This document shows, piece after piece, positions 47,596-56,855 of a stretch of DNA of 64,000 nt. The notes below the pieces were generated by a model. It was given only the letters and a program-made list of their open reading frames with translations, had not been told where the DNA came from and ran no database searches. The position numbers were made by a program, and so were the translations under genes. How positions within the stretch are numbered: the stretch's first letter is position 1; each line of letters opens with the position of its first letter. This DNA is from Streptomyces phaeoluteigriseus (GTDB lineage Bacteria > Actinomycetota > Actinomycetes > Streptomycetales > Streptomycetaceae), in contig NZ_MPOH02000002.1 of NCBI RefSeq assembly GCF_001896135.2, forward strand, positions 58,818-122,817. Direction: 5' to 3'.

Positions 47596-49240
47596 GGGCG
47601 TGTCCCTCTCCGGAACGGTGGTGGGGGAGTGGTGACGAGTGGGGTCGCGCTGTTCCTGAGGACGGGGACGCGTAGGGGGCGGCGAGCGACCCCGCGTCCA
47701 GCGGGCGGTAGGGGACGCCGAGGGCGTCCAGCCGGGCGGTGTGGTGACGCAGCCGCTCGACGAACCCCGGCCAGTCGCCGCGCCCGCCGGACCAGGAACG
47801 GTCGGCCAGCGCACAGAGCCGCGGGTAGCTGAGGTACTCGATCTCCTCGGGCGTGCGGACGTACTCGGTCCACAGCTGGGCCTGCGTTCCGAGCACCCGC
47901 GCCCGCTCGGTCTCCGCCCATTCCGCGGGAGCGGGTTCGTAGCCGTGGACCGTGTGCAGGGTGACGGGGGCACCGGGCTGGGCGACCGGTTCGGACGGGT
48001 CCCCGGACTGGGCGTAGTCCAGGTACGTGGCCCGGTGGTGCGCGGCGACCACCTGGTGGCCGCGGCGGGCGGCGGCCCGAGCGTGCGAGGGGTCGCGCCA
48101 GGTCATCACCGTGAAGTCCAGGGGGAGTTCGGTGCCGGTCTCGGCCCAGCCGAGCGGAATCCGTCCCCGCTCCACGAGGAACGCGCCGATCCGGCCCATG
48201 AACCAGCCGTGCAGCGCCGCCGGGTCCGCGAGCCCCTCGGCCGCCGCGCGTTCCCGGGCCGCCGCACTGCTCTCCCACTCGGTGGTCGGGCACTCCTCAC
48301 CCCCGATGTGGATGTACGGCGACGGGAAGACGTCCATGACCTCCTCCAGCACCGCCCGGCAGAAGGCGAAGACCTCCTCGTGGACGCCGAGGACGGTGTC
48401 GCAGACGCCCCACCGGGTCCACACGTCCAGCTCGCGGGCCGGGTTGTTGCCCAGGGCCGGATACGCGGCGAGCGCGGCCCGCACATGGCCGGGCATCTCG
48501 ATCTCCGGCACGACGGTGACCCCGCGCTCCGCCGCGTACCGCACGAGCCCCCGCAACTGCGCCTTGGTGTAGGCCCCTTCGTGCGGTACGGCGTCGAAGT
48601 GCACCCCCTCCGGGCCGCTCGGGCCCTTCTGCGACCGGGCCCGCCGGGCGCCGACCGAGGTCAGCCGGGGGTAGGCGTCGACGGGCATCCGCCAGCCCTG
48701 GTCGTCGGTGAGGTGGAGGTGCAGGACGTTCAGCTTGTGCAGTGCCAAGAGGTCCACGTACCGGCGCAGATACCCGATCGGCAGGAAGTGCCGTGCCACG
48801 TCCAGCATCGCCCCACGCCAAGGCCGGTCCGGTACGTCGGTGATCTCGACGCACGGCAGCTCCCAGGAGCCCGACCCCCGCGGCCCGCCCGACAGGGCTT
48901 CGGCGGGCAGGAGTTGGCGGACGGTCTGGACGCCGCGGAGCAGCCCGGTCGGGTGGGCGGCGCGCAGGAGGAGCGTCTGCGGGCCGACCGTAAGCCCGTA
49001 TCCCTCCTCGCCGAGGCCACCGAGCCGATCGTCCAGCGCGAGGACGACCCGGCCCTGCGGCGACGGGGCCAGCGGCAGCCCGGCGGCGGGGCCGACCAGG
49101 GAGCGCAGCAGCCCGGCCGCGGATTCGGCGCCCGGGAGAGCCCGGACGGTGGTGGACCGGTCGAGGGTGAGCCGTCCGCCCAGCGAGGAGACGTTGCTGG
49201 GCCGGGGGAGGAGGGGGAGGTCGGGGTGCGCTGCGGGCAC
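47567..49240 (-). CDS. GH20 beta-N-acetylhexosaminidase
   Basis: The 557-aa protein has the GH20 core: DVPDRPWRGAMLDVARHFLPIGYLRRYVDLLALHKLNVLHLHLTDDQGWR, PEIEMPGHVRAALAAYP and YIHIGGEECPTTEW. The usual catalytic Asp-Glu pair (GGDE) appears as Glu-Glu. No signal peptide is evident, so it probably trims imported oligosaccharides from non-reducing ends. It lies directly downstream of the ABC permeases, as in das-type chito-oligosaccharide loci. The last 40 residues (PSSGTARPHSSPLPHHRSGE...) are low complexity and overlap the GH16 start; a frame error there cannot be excluded. Confidence 0.92.
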   Translation of the reverse strand: MPAAHPDLPLLPRPSNVSSLGGRLTLDRSTTVRALPGAESAAGLLRSLVGPAAGLPLAPSPQGRVVLALDDRLGGLGEEGYGLTVGPQTLLLRAAHPTGLLRGVQTVRQLLPAEALSGGPRGSGSWELPCVEITDVPDRPWRGAMLDVARHFLPIGYLRRYVDLLALHKLNVLHLHLTDDQGWRMPVDAYPRLTSVGARRARSQKGPSGPEGVHFDAVPHEGAYTKAQLRGLVRYAAERGVTVVPEIEMPGHVRAALAAYPALGNNPARELDVWTRWGVCDTVLGVHEEVFAFCRAVLEEVMDVFPSPYIHIGGEECPTTEWESSAAARERAAAEGLADPAALHGWFMGRIGAFLVERGRIPLGWAETGTELPLDFTVMTWRDPSHARAAARRGHQVVAAHHRATYLDYAQSGDPSEPVAQPGAPVTLHTVHGYEPAPAEWAETERARVLGTQAQLWTEYVRTPEEIEYLSYPRLCALADRSWSGGRGDWPGFVERLRHHTARLDALGVPYRPLDAGSLAAPYASPSSGTARPHSSPLPHHRSGEGHAHEHTSPHTP

Positions 49241-49291
49241 GGGGTCTCCGGGTTCGGTTGGCGGGCGTGGGCGGCGGAGTGCCGTGGCCCC

Positions 49292-50137
49292 TCAGCCCTT
49301 GACGGCACCGGCGGCGAAGCCGGAAGTGACATGGCGCTGGAGCAGCAGGAAGATCACCAGGGCGGGCAGCGCGAAGAGCGTGGAGGCGGCCATCGTGGCG
49401 CCCCAGTCGGTGCCGAAGGTGTTCTGGAAGGACGACAGCCAGACCGGCAGCGTCCGGTTGTCCTGCTGCTTGATGATCAGGAAGTTGGCATAGGCGAACT
49501 CGTTCCAGGCGGTGATGAAGCCGAAGAGGGAGGTCGCCATGAGGCCCGGCGCCAGCAGCGGCATCGCCACCCGCCAGAACGCCCCGGTCCGGGTACAACC
49601 GTCGACCTGGGCGGCCTCCTCAAGCTCCGGCGGGATCGTCCCGATGAAGCCGCGCAGCACCACGATGGTGAACGGCAGCGTGATCATGAAGTAGATCAGT
49701 GTGAGCGTCGGCAGCCGGTCGAGCATGTCGGTGTCCCGGGAGATGATGTAGACCGGGATGATCAGCGACTCCCAGGGCGCCATCTGCGCGATGAAGACCA
49801 TCAGCATGAACTGCCGCCGGCCCTTCCACCGCATCCGCGCCACGGCGAAGGCCGCGCCCAGTGCCACCAGCAGGGCCAGCAGGACGGCCCCCAGCGTGAC
49901 CAGGATGCTGTTGCGCCAGAACAGTGCGAACCCGTCGGCGTCCACGGCCCGTTCGAAGTGGTCGAGGGTCCAGGTGTGCGGGAAGAGCCGCGGGTCTGAC
50001 GACTGGATGTCCTTGGACGGCTTGAATGCCGTGGCGATCATCCAGTACACGGGGAAGAGACAGACCACGACGGTCACGGCTGCGGCGATGTTCAGCGGCA
50101 GGCGCCGGAGTCGAGGGCGGGCTGTGCGCGTGTTCAT
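49292..50137 (-). CDS. sugar ABC transporter permease (MalG/DasC type)
   Basis: The 281-aa membrane protein has six predicted helices and the EAA loop (ELEEAAQVDGCTRTGAFWRVAMPLLAPGL) that docks the shared ATPase. The type is the second (MalG-like) permease of carbohydrate uptake CUT1 systems. Its ATG overlaps the stop of the first permease in ATGA. No ATPase gene lies nearby, consistent with use of a common MsiK-like ATPase in Streptomyces. Confidence 0.94.
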   Translation of the reverse strand: MNTRTARPRLRRLPLNIAAAVTVVVCLFPVYWMIATAFKPSKDIQSSDPRLFPHTWTLDHFERAVDADGFALFWRNSILVTLGAVLLALLVALGAAFAVARMRWKGRRQFMLMVFIAQMAPWESLIIPVYIISRDTDMLDRLPTLTLIYFMITLPFTIVVLRGFIGTIPPELEEAAQVDGCTRTGAFWRVAMPLLAPGLMATSLFGFITAWNEFAYANFLIIKQQDNRTLPVWLSSFQNTFGTDWGATMAASTLFALPALVIFLLLQRHVTSGFAAGAVKG

Positions 50138-51129
50138 CGGGTCTCGTCCTCCTGGCGGAACATCTGGCGGAAGTGGAGGACGAGCACCCCGGACATCAGG
50201 ACCACGGTGATCATCGAGGCGGCCGAGCCCAGGTCGTAGCGCTGGCTGGAGAGGGCCGTCTGCACCGCGTAGACCGGCAGGATCGTGGTGGCGTCACCCG
50301 GCCCGCCCCGGGTCATCACCCAGATCTGGACGAACGCCTTGAACGTCCAGATCACCTCCAGCGAGAAGACCAGCAGGAAGATCGGCCGGAGCATCGGGAA
50401 GGTCACCGAGCGGAAGATCCGCCCCGCGCCCGCCCCGTCCAGCCGCGCCGACTCGTACAGCTCCAGGGGCACGGTGGTGAGCGCGGAGTACAGGGTGATC
50501 GCGGCGAACGGCACCGACTGCCAGACGATCAGCGTCACCAGGATGGCGAAGGCGGCGGTCCCGTCGGCGAACCACGGATAGCGCTCGAAAGAGCCGAGAC
50601 CGAGGGAGGTCAGAGCCCAGTTGACGATGCCGAACTCCGAGTGGAACAGCCACTGGAACACCGTGGTCGCCGCCACCACCGGCATCGCCCAGGCCAGCAC
50701 CAGCGAGCAGAGCACCACCGTCCGGCCGACCCGGCGCAGCCGCTCCACCATCAGGGCGACCAGCGTGGCGATCACCATGATCAGGACGACGTTGATCGCC
50801 ATGAACAGGAAGGTGCGGCCGACCACCTCCCAGAACCGCGGGTCCGCCAGCAGCGTGCGGTAGTTCCGCAGGCCGACGAAGTCCGCTTCACCGGAGATCA
50901 GTTGGCGCAGCCGGAAGTCCTGGAAGGAGATCAGGACGGCCCGCACCAGCGGATACCCCAGCAGACAGAGCATGCCGCCGATGGAGGGGGCGATCAGGGC
51001 GTACGGCCAGAGGCCGTGCGCCCGGCCGGATCCTTGCCGCCGTGGCGGGGCCTTGCGTACGGCGCGGCGCGGGGCCGGTCGCTGCCGGGGTGTGCGGGGT
51101 GCTGGGGTCCGTCGGTCGACGACCGGCAC
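50134..51129 (-). CDS. sugar ABC transporter permease (MalF/DasB type)
   Basis: The 331-aa membrane protein has a basic N-terminal tail (RRTPAPRTPRQRPAPRR), six helices and the EAA loop ELYESARLDGAGAGRIFRSVTFPML. It is the first (MalF-like) permease and pairs with the next gene, whose start it overlaps. It lies 36 bp downstream of the binding-protein gene in the same operon. Confidence 0.94.
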   Translation of the reverse strand: MPVVDRRTPAPRTPRQRPAPRRAVRKAPPRRQGSGRAHGLWPYALIAPSIGGMLCLLGYPLVRAVLISFQDFRLRQLISGEADFVGLRNYRTLLADPRFWEVVGRTFLFMAINVVLIMVIATLVALMVERLRRVGRTVVLCSLVLAWAMPVVAATTVFQWLFHSEFGIVNWALTSLGLGSFERYPWFADGTAAFAILVTLIVWQSVPFAAITLYSALTTVPLELYESARLDGAGAGRIFRSVTFPMLRPIFLLVFSLEVIWTFKAFVQIWVMTRGGPGDATTILPVYAVQTALSSQRYDLGSAASMITVVLMSGVLVLHFRQMFRQEDETR

Positions 51130-51165
51130 GGCACGCCTCCCTCCTGGTGATCGGATGGCGCGGGG

Positions 51166-52428
51166 TCAGGAACCGGCGTTCATCGCGCGGGTGATGTCCT
51201 GCGAGGCCTTCGCCGCCTCCTCGGCCGGATCGCCCCCGGTCAGCACGGCCGTCATGTAGTCCTTGATCGGGTTCTCCGCCTCGACCGCGGCCCATCCCGG
51301 GGTGTTGGGTGTGGCGTGGCCGTTGGCCGCGCCGACCGCCATGGCTGCCGCACCCGGGTCACCGGCCACGGCGGAGGCGAGCGAGGTGCGGTTCGGTACG
51401 TAGCTCATGGCGACGGCGAGCTTCTTCTGCCAGACGTCCCCGGTCAGCTCCTTGATGAAGGTGACCGCCTCGTCAGGGTGGGCCGCGGCGGCCGGTACGA
51501 CGAGGTCGGAGCCGCCGGTGAAGACCGAGCCGGGAGTGTCCGCGGTCTTTCCCGGGATGGGGAAGAAGGCCAACTTGCCTTTGAGTTCGGGGTTCTTCTC
51601 CATGACCACTTTGGCCCCGCCCGGGGTGGAGATGAGCTGGGCCACCTGCCCCTGCGCCATCACCTCGGCCTGCGGCGGATCGTCCTCGTCGGAGTCCTTG
51701 GGCCCCTTGCCGAGCGCCTGGAGCTCCTCGTAGAACGCCATGGCGCGCAGCGCCTCGGGGGTGTCCAGTGCGCCGGACCACTTGCCCCCCGACTCGGTGG
51801 CGAGGTCGCCGCCCTCGTCCCAGATGAAGCCGGCGAGCGCGTACCACATCTGTCCGGGCAGGTAGATGCCTTGTACGCCGCCCTTGTTGAGCTTGTGGGT
51901 GGCATCGATCCACTGGTCGCGCGTCTTGATGGCACTCGCGTCGATGCCCGCCTTGTCGAAGAGGTCCGTGCGGTAGATCACGACCCGGTTCGCCGCGTAG
52001 TACGGGATGCCGTACTGCTTCCCCTCGTACGCCCCCGGCTCCGCCAGCCCGCTCAGCCAGTCCTCGCCGTTCAGCTCGTCCGTGCGGTCGCTGAGGTCGA
52101 GCAGCCCGCCGCTCTCGGCGAACTGCGCCACCTGGGTGTTGCCCGCCTCGATGACGTCGGGGGCGTCGTTGCTGGCCAGGGCGGCGGTGATCTTCTGACC
52201 GATGCCGTCCCACTCCTGGATCTGGATCTTGACGTCGATCTTCGGGTGGCGCTTCTCGAAGTCCGCGGTGAACTCCTTCTGGAAGGCGTCCGAGACGCTG
52301 TCGCGCATCAGCCAGACGTCCACCGTCGTCCGTCCGTCCCCGTTCGCGGAGTCGGACGGCGAACTACAGGCACTGAGCGCGGTGGCCAGGACGAGCACGG
52401 ACCCACCGGCAAGCAAGCGGTACTTCAC
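51166..52428 (-). CDS. sugar-binding lipoprotein of the ABC transporter
   Basis: The 420-aa lipoprotein precursor has the lipobox ALSAC (Cys21), then the CUT1 solute-binding pattern: TTVDVWLMRDSVSDAFQKEFTADFEKRHPKIDVKIQIQEWDGIGQKITAALASNDAPDVIEAGNTQ and YGIPYYAANRVVIYRTDLF. It captures oligosaccharide outside the membrane for the two permeases. With GH20 and GH16 genes downstream the substrate is probably a beta-linked oligosaccharide (chito- or gluco-), not determinable from sequence. It is divergent from the GntR regulator, with an inverted repeat 45 bp upstream of its start. Confidence 0.94.
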   Translation of the reverse strand: MKYRLLAGGSVLVLATALSACSSPSDSANGDGRTTVDVWLMRDSVSDAFQKEFTADFEKRHPKIDVKIQIQEWDGIGQKITAALASNDAPDVIEAGNTQVAQFAESGGLLDLSDRTDELNGEDWLSGLAEPGAYEGKQYGIPYYAANRVVIYRTDLFDKAGIDASAIKTRDQWIDATHKLNKGGVQGIYLPGQMWYALAGFIWDEGGDLATESGGKWSGALDTPEALRAMAFYEELQALGKGPKDSDEDDPPQAEVMAQGQVAQLISTPGGAKVVMEKNPELKGKLAFFPIPGKTADTPGSVFTGGSDLVVPAAAAHPDEAVTFIKELTGDVWQKKLAVAMSYVPNRTSLASAVAGDPGAAAMAVGAANGHATPNTPGWAAVEAENPIKDYMTAVLTGGDPAEEAAKASQDITRAMNAGS

Positions 52429-52472
52429 GGTTCACCTCGGAAAGCAGAACTGAGTCCGACCTGACCACCTGA

Positions 52473-52489
52473 CCAGTGATCCCCACTGG
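52473..52489. promoter_or_regulatory. inverted-repeat operator candidate upstream of the binding protein
   Basis: CCAGTG (52473-52478) and CACTGG (52484-52489) flank 5 nt, with an extra TGACCA just before. The spacing and TGGTCA/TGACCA half-sites resemble GntR/HutC (DasR-like) operators. Confidence 0.5.
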
Positions 52490-52635
52490 ACAGCTCACCT
52501 CTCGGTGGGGGTTGAAGGTGGCATAGACCAATGAGGTCGTCAACCCCTTGCGTTTCAGGGGGATTTGATGATGTGCGCGTGGCGCGGCCACCTTGGCGGC
52601 CTGCCCTAAGCGCTACACTTCGCCTGACCAGCAGG

Positions 52636-52664
52636 CCAGTTGGGTCGACGCCCCGGTCAACTGG
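52636..52664. promoter_or_regulatory. inverted-repeat operator candidate upstream of the GntR gene
   Basis: CCAGTTG (52636-52642) and CAACTGG (52658-52664) are perfect 7-bp arms around 15 nt. They are preceded by the near-palindrome CTGACCAGCAGGCCAG and lie 33-61 bp before the regulator start, so autoregulation is likely. Confidence 0.5.
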
Positions 52665-52696
52665 TAAGAAATGTTGGCCTGCCAGGAGGGGAACGC

Positions 52697-53536
52697 ATGG
52701 ACGAGGATGTGCCGGGGACGGTGCTCAAACGGGAGCGGACGCGCGATGCCGTGCTGGAGCTGATCGAGTCGCGCAGCCCCGGCGACGCGATCCCCTCGGA
52801 GCGGGCCCTGTGCTCCCTGCTCGGCGTATCGCGGCCCACCGTGCGTGCGGCCGTCGACGAACTGGTCGCCGCCGGGCTCCTGGTGCGCGAACACGGCCGG
52901 GGCATGTTCGTCGCGCCCGCCAAGATCACCCAGGAGCTGGTGGCGGGGGACCGGTCGCTGACCGTGCCGCAGGCGGCGGGCGCATGGTCGAGCCGGCTGC
53001 TGGAGTTCACCACCCTCCAGGCGGGAGCCCGGGTCGGCCGCAAACTGCGGATGTCACCGGCCGCCGAGATCGTCTACGTGGCCCGGCTGCGCCTGGTCGA
53101 CGGGGCGCCGATGGCCATCGAGCACCTGCACATCCGAGCCCAGCTGGTGCCCGGCCTCAGCGCCCAGGAGCTGGAGAGCGGCGACCTGTACGAGCATCTG
53201 CGCACCTCCCACGGCGTGCACGTCCATGAGGCGGTCCAGGCGATCGAGCCCACCGTCGTCACCCGCGCCGAGGCGAAACTGCTCGACGTGCCCGAACTCT
53301 CCCCGGCCCTGCTCTTCGAACGGCTGACCTCCGACACGACCGGCAGCCCGGTGGAGTACGTCCACTCGCTCTACCGGGGCGACCGCTACCGGATCGTCTC
53401 CCGCCTCGCCCTCGGCCCGGCCGCCGAGTTCGCCCCGGACCGGGAGGGTCACCACCCGGGCATCCCGCCGGGCGACTTCGCGCACGGTGACGCGATCACC
53501 TCCTCGACCAGGGGGGACGTCCAGGCGGGGGCCTGA
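52697..53536 (+). CDS. GntR/HutC-family regulator (DasR-like)
   Basis: The 279-aa protein (ATG 52697, AGGAGGGG upstream) has a winged helix-turn-helix (IPSERALCSLLGVSRPTVRAAVDELVAAGLLVREHGRGMFV, about 35-75) and a C-terminal UTRA ligand domain with PMAIEHLHIRAQLVPGL, a SPVEYVHSLYRGDRYRIVSRL segment and a final hydrophobic strand. UTRA domains sense sugars or their phosphates. It is divergent from the ABC-GH20-GH16 operon and is very probably its repressor. Confidence 0.92.
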   Translation: MDEDVPGTVLKRERTRDAVLELIESRSPGDAIPSERALCSLLGVSRPTVRAAVDELVAAGLLVREHGRGMFVAPAKITQELVAGDRSLTVPQAAGAWSSRLLEFTTLQAGARVGRKLRMSPAAEIVYVARLRLVDGAPMAIEHLHIRAQLVPGLSAQELESGDLYEHLRTSHGVHVHEAVQAIEPTVVTRAEAKLLDVPELSPALLFERLTSDTTGSPVEYVHSLYRGDRYRIVSRLALGPAAEFAPDREGHHPGIPPGDFAHGDAITSSTRGDVQAGA

Positions 53537-53806
53537 GCCTATGCCCCGACCGGCGTCGTACAGGGCGTAACCCCCGGTTGCGCCTCTCGTCCTTCGGGGC
53601 TCGACGATCAGGATGACGGGCACATCCGATGCAGCCGAACCCGCGCACGAAGTGCCTGCCGGGGCCTTGACGGGTTCCTCTGCCGCCCTGTGCGCGCCCG
53701 GCCGTTGTGGTGGTGGGACACCCCTGGTCACCGCCTTGACGGACACGCTGTTCCAACAGGTGGGACGCCTCTTGGTGCGGAGCCGGGGCTGTTGTAGAAC
53801 TGGGCC
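53537..53806. other. 270-bp gap before the sulfur operon leader
   Basis: No gene is seen. A minus frame (VPVILIVEPRRTRGATGGYA) is open but has no context. The promoter of the sulfonate operon should lie in its right half. Confidence 0.4.
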
Positions 53807-53878
53807 ATGATTCCCGAGCCCTTGGTGCGACGCCTGGTCATTGACCTGTGCCGACGCGCGGGCTCGTGTTGTTGTTGA
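53807..53878 (+). CDS. cysteine-rich leader peptide of the sulfur operon
   Basis: A 23-codon frame starts ATG-ATT-CCC and ends LVIDLCRRAGSCCC then TGA, with three consecutive TGT codons plus an earlier Cys. It fits the actinobacterial leader peptides with an RRLHxDLCR-like body and C-terminal cysteines found upstream of sulfur uptake operons. A ribosome stalling at the Cys codons when cysteine is scarce would change folding of the downstream leader and allow expression. It lies 180 bp before the sulfonate permease, with a hairpin between. The ribosome site is weak (GGG), and the frame is below normal annotation size. Confidence 0.72.
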   Translation: MIPEPLVRRLVIDLCRRAGSCCC

Positions 53879-53938
53879 TCCAGGCATTCTGACGCGCTCC
53901 GTCGTCCGGTGATGTCACCCGGCCGGGGGCCCTTCTCG

Positions 53939-53956
53939 CACCCTGGCCGCAGGGTG
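53939..53956 (+). promoter_or_regulatory. attenuator-type hairpin in the sulfur operon leader
   Basis: CACCCTG (53939-53945), a GCCG loop and CAGGGTG (53950-53956) form a perfect 7-bp stem 60 nt after the leader-peptide stop, followed by a pyrimidine-rich stretch (CTCCCTCTCC). It could be the terminator arm of an attenuator or a simple stem. Confidence 0.45.
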
Positions 53957-54057
53957 CTCCCTCTCCTTCGTCCAGCATCACTTTCGCTCGGGGCCGGCCG
54001 CCCCTGTGTCGGCCGACGGCAATTGCCCATGTCCCGGCGCCCCATGGAGGACGCCCC

Positions 54058-54932
54058 ATGTCCACAACTTCTCGCCTGCTCAAGCCCGGTACACAGACGG
54101 CACCCGCCGACGTTCCGCCCGAACGCCGCCTCACGACCGGAAGGGCGCGGGCACGAGTGCGCCATGCCGCGCTGCCGTTCGGCTCGCTGCTGCTGTTCCT
54201 CCTCCTGTGGCAGCTGCTGGCGGCTAGCGGGACGTGGAGCGAGACACTGGTTCCGTCACCGGCCAAGGTGTGGGACGCGTTCGTCGCCGTGTCCACCACC
54301 CACGACGGCGTGCGGGGCTACAACGGCACCACCTCGTCGAGCACCTGGGCATCAGCCTGCGCCGCATCGCGATCGGAGCCGGCCTCGGCATCGCACTCGG
54401 GGTGTTGTTCGGGTTGCTCATGGGCACCGTGGGCTGGCTGCGCTCGTTGTTCGAGCCCTGGATCACCTTCCTGCGGACGCTGCCACCGCTGGCGTACTTC
54501 TCGCTGCTCATCATCTGGCTGGGCATCAACGAGGAACCGAAGGTCACCCTGCTGGCGGTGGCGGCGTTCCCGCCCGTGGCGGTCTCCACCACCACCGCTG
54601 TCGCCGCCGTGCCCAAGAGCCTGATCGAGGCGGCCCGGGCACTCGGGGCCTCCCGGTGGGACGTCGTCAGGGACGTCGTCGTGCCGTCCGCCCTGCCGGA
54701 GACGCTCACCGGTGTCCGGCTCGCCGTCGGTGTGGCCTACTCCTCCCTCGTGGCCGCCGAGTTGGTCAACGGCCTGCCCGGCATCGGCGGCATGGTCAAG
54801 GACGCCGCCAACTACAACAACACCCCCGTCGTGCTCGTCGGCATCATCGCCATCGGCGTCTCCGGCCTGATCATCGACGGCCTGCTGCTGCGGCTGGAAC
54901 GCGCCGTCGTTCCCTGGCGCGGTCGCGCGTAG
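54058..54932 (+). CDS. sulfonate-type ABC permease (SsuC/TauC-like), frameshifted
   Basis: It starts at ATG 54058 after GGAGG. The first frame gives the first membrane helix (LPFGSLLLFLLLWQLLAASG) and VPSPAKVWDAFV. The second continues EHLGISLRRIAIGAGLGIAL to LIEAARALGASRWDVVRDVVVPSALPETLTGVRLAVGVAY (the EAA loop) and the end. The break near 54335 looks like ACCACC for ACCACCC; repaired length is about 291 aa, normal for SsuC/TauC permeases. The family imports sulfonates, nitrate or pyrimidine precursors; the Cys leader and TauD neighbour favour organosulfur. Confidence 0.88.
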
Positions 54933-54970
54933 AACCCTCTCGCCTCCCTATGCACAGAAACGGCTCCGCC

Positions 54971-56022
54971 ATGTCCCGTGTCCCGCACAGTCCGTCCCGC
55001 CGCCTCCTCCTCGCCGGCGCCCTGGCCGCTGTCTCCGCGGCCGTCACCGGTTGCTCCTCGACGGCGAGGCCTCCCCGTCCGGCGGCTCCAAGCGGCTGCG
55101 CATCGGCTACTTCGCTTTCCCCAGCGGCGACTTGCTCGTGAAGAACAAGAAGCTGTTGGAGAGGGCGCTGCCCGACTACAAGATCACCTGGATCAAGTTC
55201 GACTCCGGCGCCAGTGTCAACCAGGCCTTCATCGGCAAGTCCCTCGACATCGCCGCCCTCGGCTCCAGCCCGTTCGCGCGCGGGGTGTCCGGCAGCTCAC
55301 CGATCCCGTACAAGGTCGCCTGGATCCTCGACGTCGCCGGGGAGAACGAGGCCCTGGTGGTGCGCAAGGACACCGGTGTCTCCGACGTCGCCGGGCTCAA
55401 GGGCAGAACGATCGGCACGCCGTTCGCCTCCACCTCGCACTACAGCCTGCTGGCCGCGCTGGATACGGCCGGGCTCAAGGCGTCCGACGTCAAGCTCGTC
55501 GACCTGCAGCCGCAGGCCATCCTCGCCGCCTGGCAGCGTGGTGACATCGACGCCGCCTACGTCTGGCTGCCGACCCTGGACGAGTTGCGCAAGAGCGGCA
55601 CCCAGCTCACCAGCAGCAAGGAGATCGGTGGGGCGGGCAGACCCACCCTCGACCTCGCCGTCGTCTCGGACGACCTGATCGCCAGGGACCCGCAAGCCAT
55701 CGGCGCCTGGCGCAAGGCGGAGGCCGAAGCCCTGCGCCTGCTCAAGTCCGACCCCGACGGCTCCGTCAAGGCCGTCGCGGCGGAACTGGGCATCAGTGCC
55801 GCGGACGCCGGGGCGCAGCTGCAGCAGGGCGTGTTCCTCACCCCGGAGCAGGTGGCCTCCGCCGACTGGCTCGGCACCGACGACAGCCCGGGCAAGCTGC
55901 TCACCTACGTCACCGACACCGGCCGGTTCCTCGCCGACCAGAAGCAGATCGACGCCGCACCGTCCGGGGACGTCGTCCGCAAGGCCTTCTACCTCAAGGG
56001 GCTGTCCGATGCCGTCAAGTGA
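54971..56022 (+). CDS. sulfonate-type solute-binding lipoprotein, frameshifted
   Basis: The N-terminus [20 protein letters not shown] is a lipoprotein signal with lipobox VTGC. After a break near 55061 (GGCGGAGGCC reads GGCGAGGCC) the second frame continues [65 protein letters not shown], the SsuA/TauA periplasmic-binding fold. Repaired length is about 350 aa. It delivers the substrate to the permease upstream and overlaps the ATPase gene by 14 bp. Confidence 0.88.
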
Positions 56023-56827
56023 ACTCACCGGCACACGGGAGGAGGTGGACTTTGCGCGTGCCGGGTCCGTCCGCCTCGACCACGTCACCCACCGGTACGG
56101 CCAGGGCGGCGAGGTGTTCACCGCCGTCGGCCCGGTCGACCTGACCGTGCCGTCGGGGGAGTTCCTGGTCCTGGTCGGCGCCTCCGGCTGCGGCAAGAGC
56201 ACCCTGTTGCGGCTGATAGCCGGATTCGAACGGCCCACCGACGGCTCGGTGCGGGTCTCCGGGGCCGAGCCGCGGCCCGGCAGGACGGCCGGCGTGGTGT
56301 TCCAGACACCGCGGCTGTTCCCGTGGCGGACCGTGCGCGGCAACATCGACCTGGCGCTGCGGTACGCGGGGGTGGACCGCGCGCGGTGGCCCGAGCGCCG
56401 CGCGGAGTTGCTGGCCCGGGTCGGCCTCGAAGGCACCGAGAAGCGGCGCGTCTGGGAGATCTCCGGCGGCCAGCAGCAGCGCGTCGCGATCGCCCGGGCG
56501 CTCGCCGCGGAGAACCCGCTGCTTCTCCTCGACGAGCCGTTCGCGGCGCTGGACGCGCTGACCCGGGAGCGGCTTCAGGAGGACGTCCGCCGGGTGACCG
56601 ACCGGACCGGACGGACCGCGGTGTTCGTGACGCACTCGGCGGAAGAGGCGGTCTTCCTCGGCTCCCGCATCGTCGTGCTGACCAGGAGCCCGGGAACCGT
56701 CGCCCTGGATCTGCCGATCACCCTGCCCCGCGGCGACATCGACGCGGAGGAGCTGCGCGTCTCCCGGGAGTTCGCCGAGCTGCGCGCGCAGGTCTCCCAC
56801 GCAGTCAAGGCCGCCGCGGCGGCCTGA
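56009..56827 (+). CDS. sulfonate-type ABC ATPase (SsuB/TauB-like)
   Basis: The 272-aa cytoplasmic ATPase has Walker [11 protein letters not shown]-loop [11 protein letters not shown], signature [16 protein letters not shown] and Walker B LLLLDEPF with the His switch [13 protein letters not shown]. The length and [12 protein letters not shown] segment match nitrate/sulfonate/taurine importers. It starts at ATG 56009 inside the end of the binding-protein gene, indicating coupling. Confidence 0.94.
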   Translation: MPSSELTGTREEVDFARAGSVRLDHVTHRYGQGGEVFTAVGPVDLTVPSGEFLVLVGASGCGKSTLLRLIAGFERPTDGSVRVSGAEPRPGRTAGVVFQTPRLFPWRTVRGNIDLALRYAGVDRARWPERRAELLARVGLEGTEKRRVWEISGGQQQRVAIARALAAENPLLLLDEPFAALDALTRERLQEDVRRVTDRTGRTAVFVTHSAEEAVFLGSRIVVLTRSPGTVALDLPITLPRGDIDAEELRVSREFAELRAQVSHAVKAAAAA

Positions 56828-56855
56828 TCCCCATAGCAAACGAAAGGACACGTAG

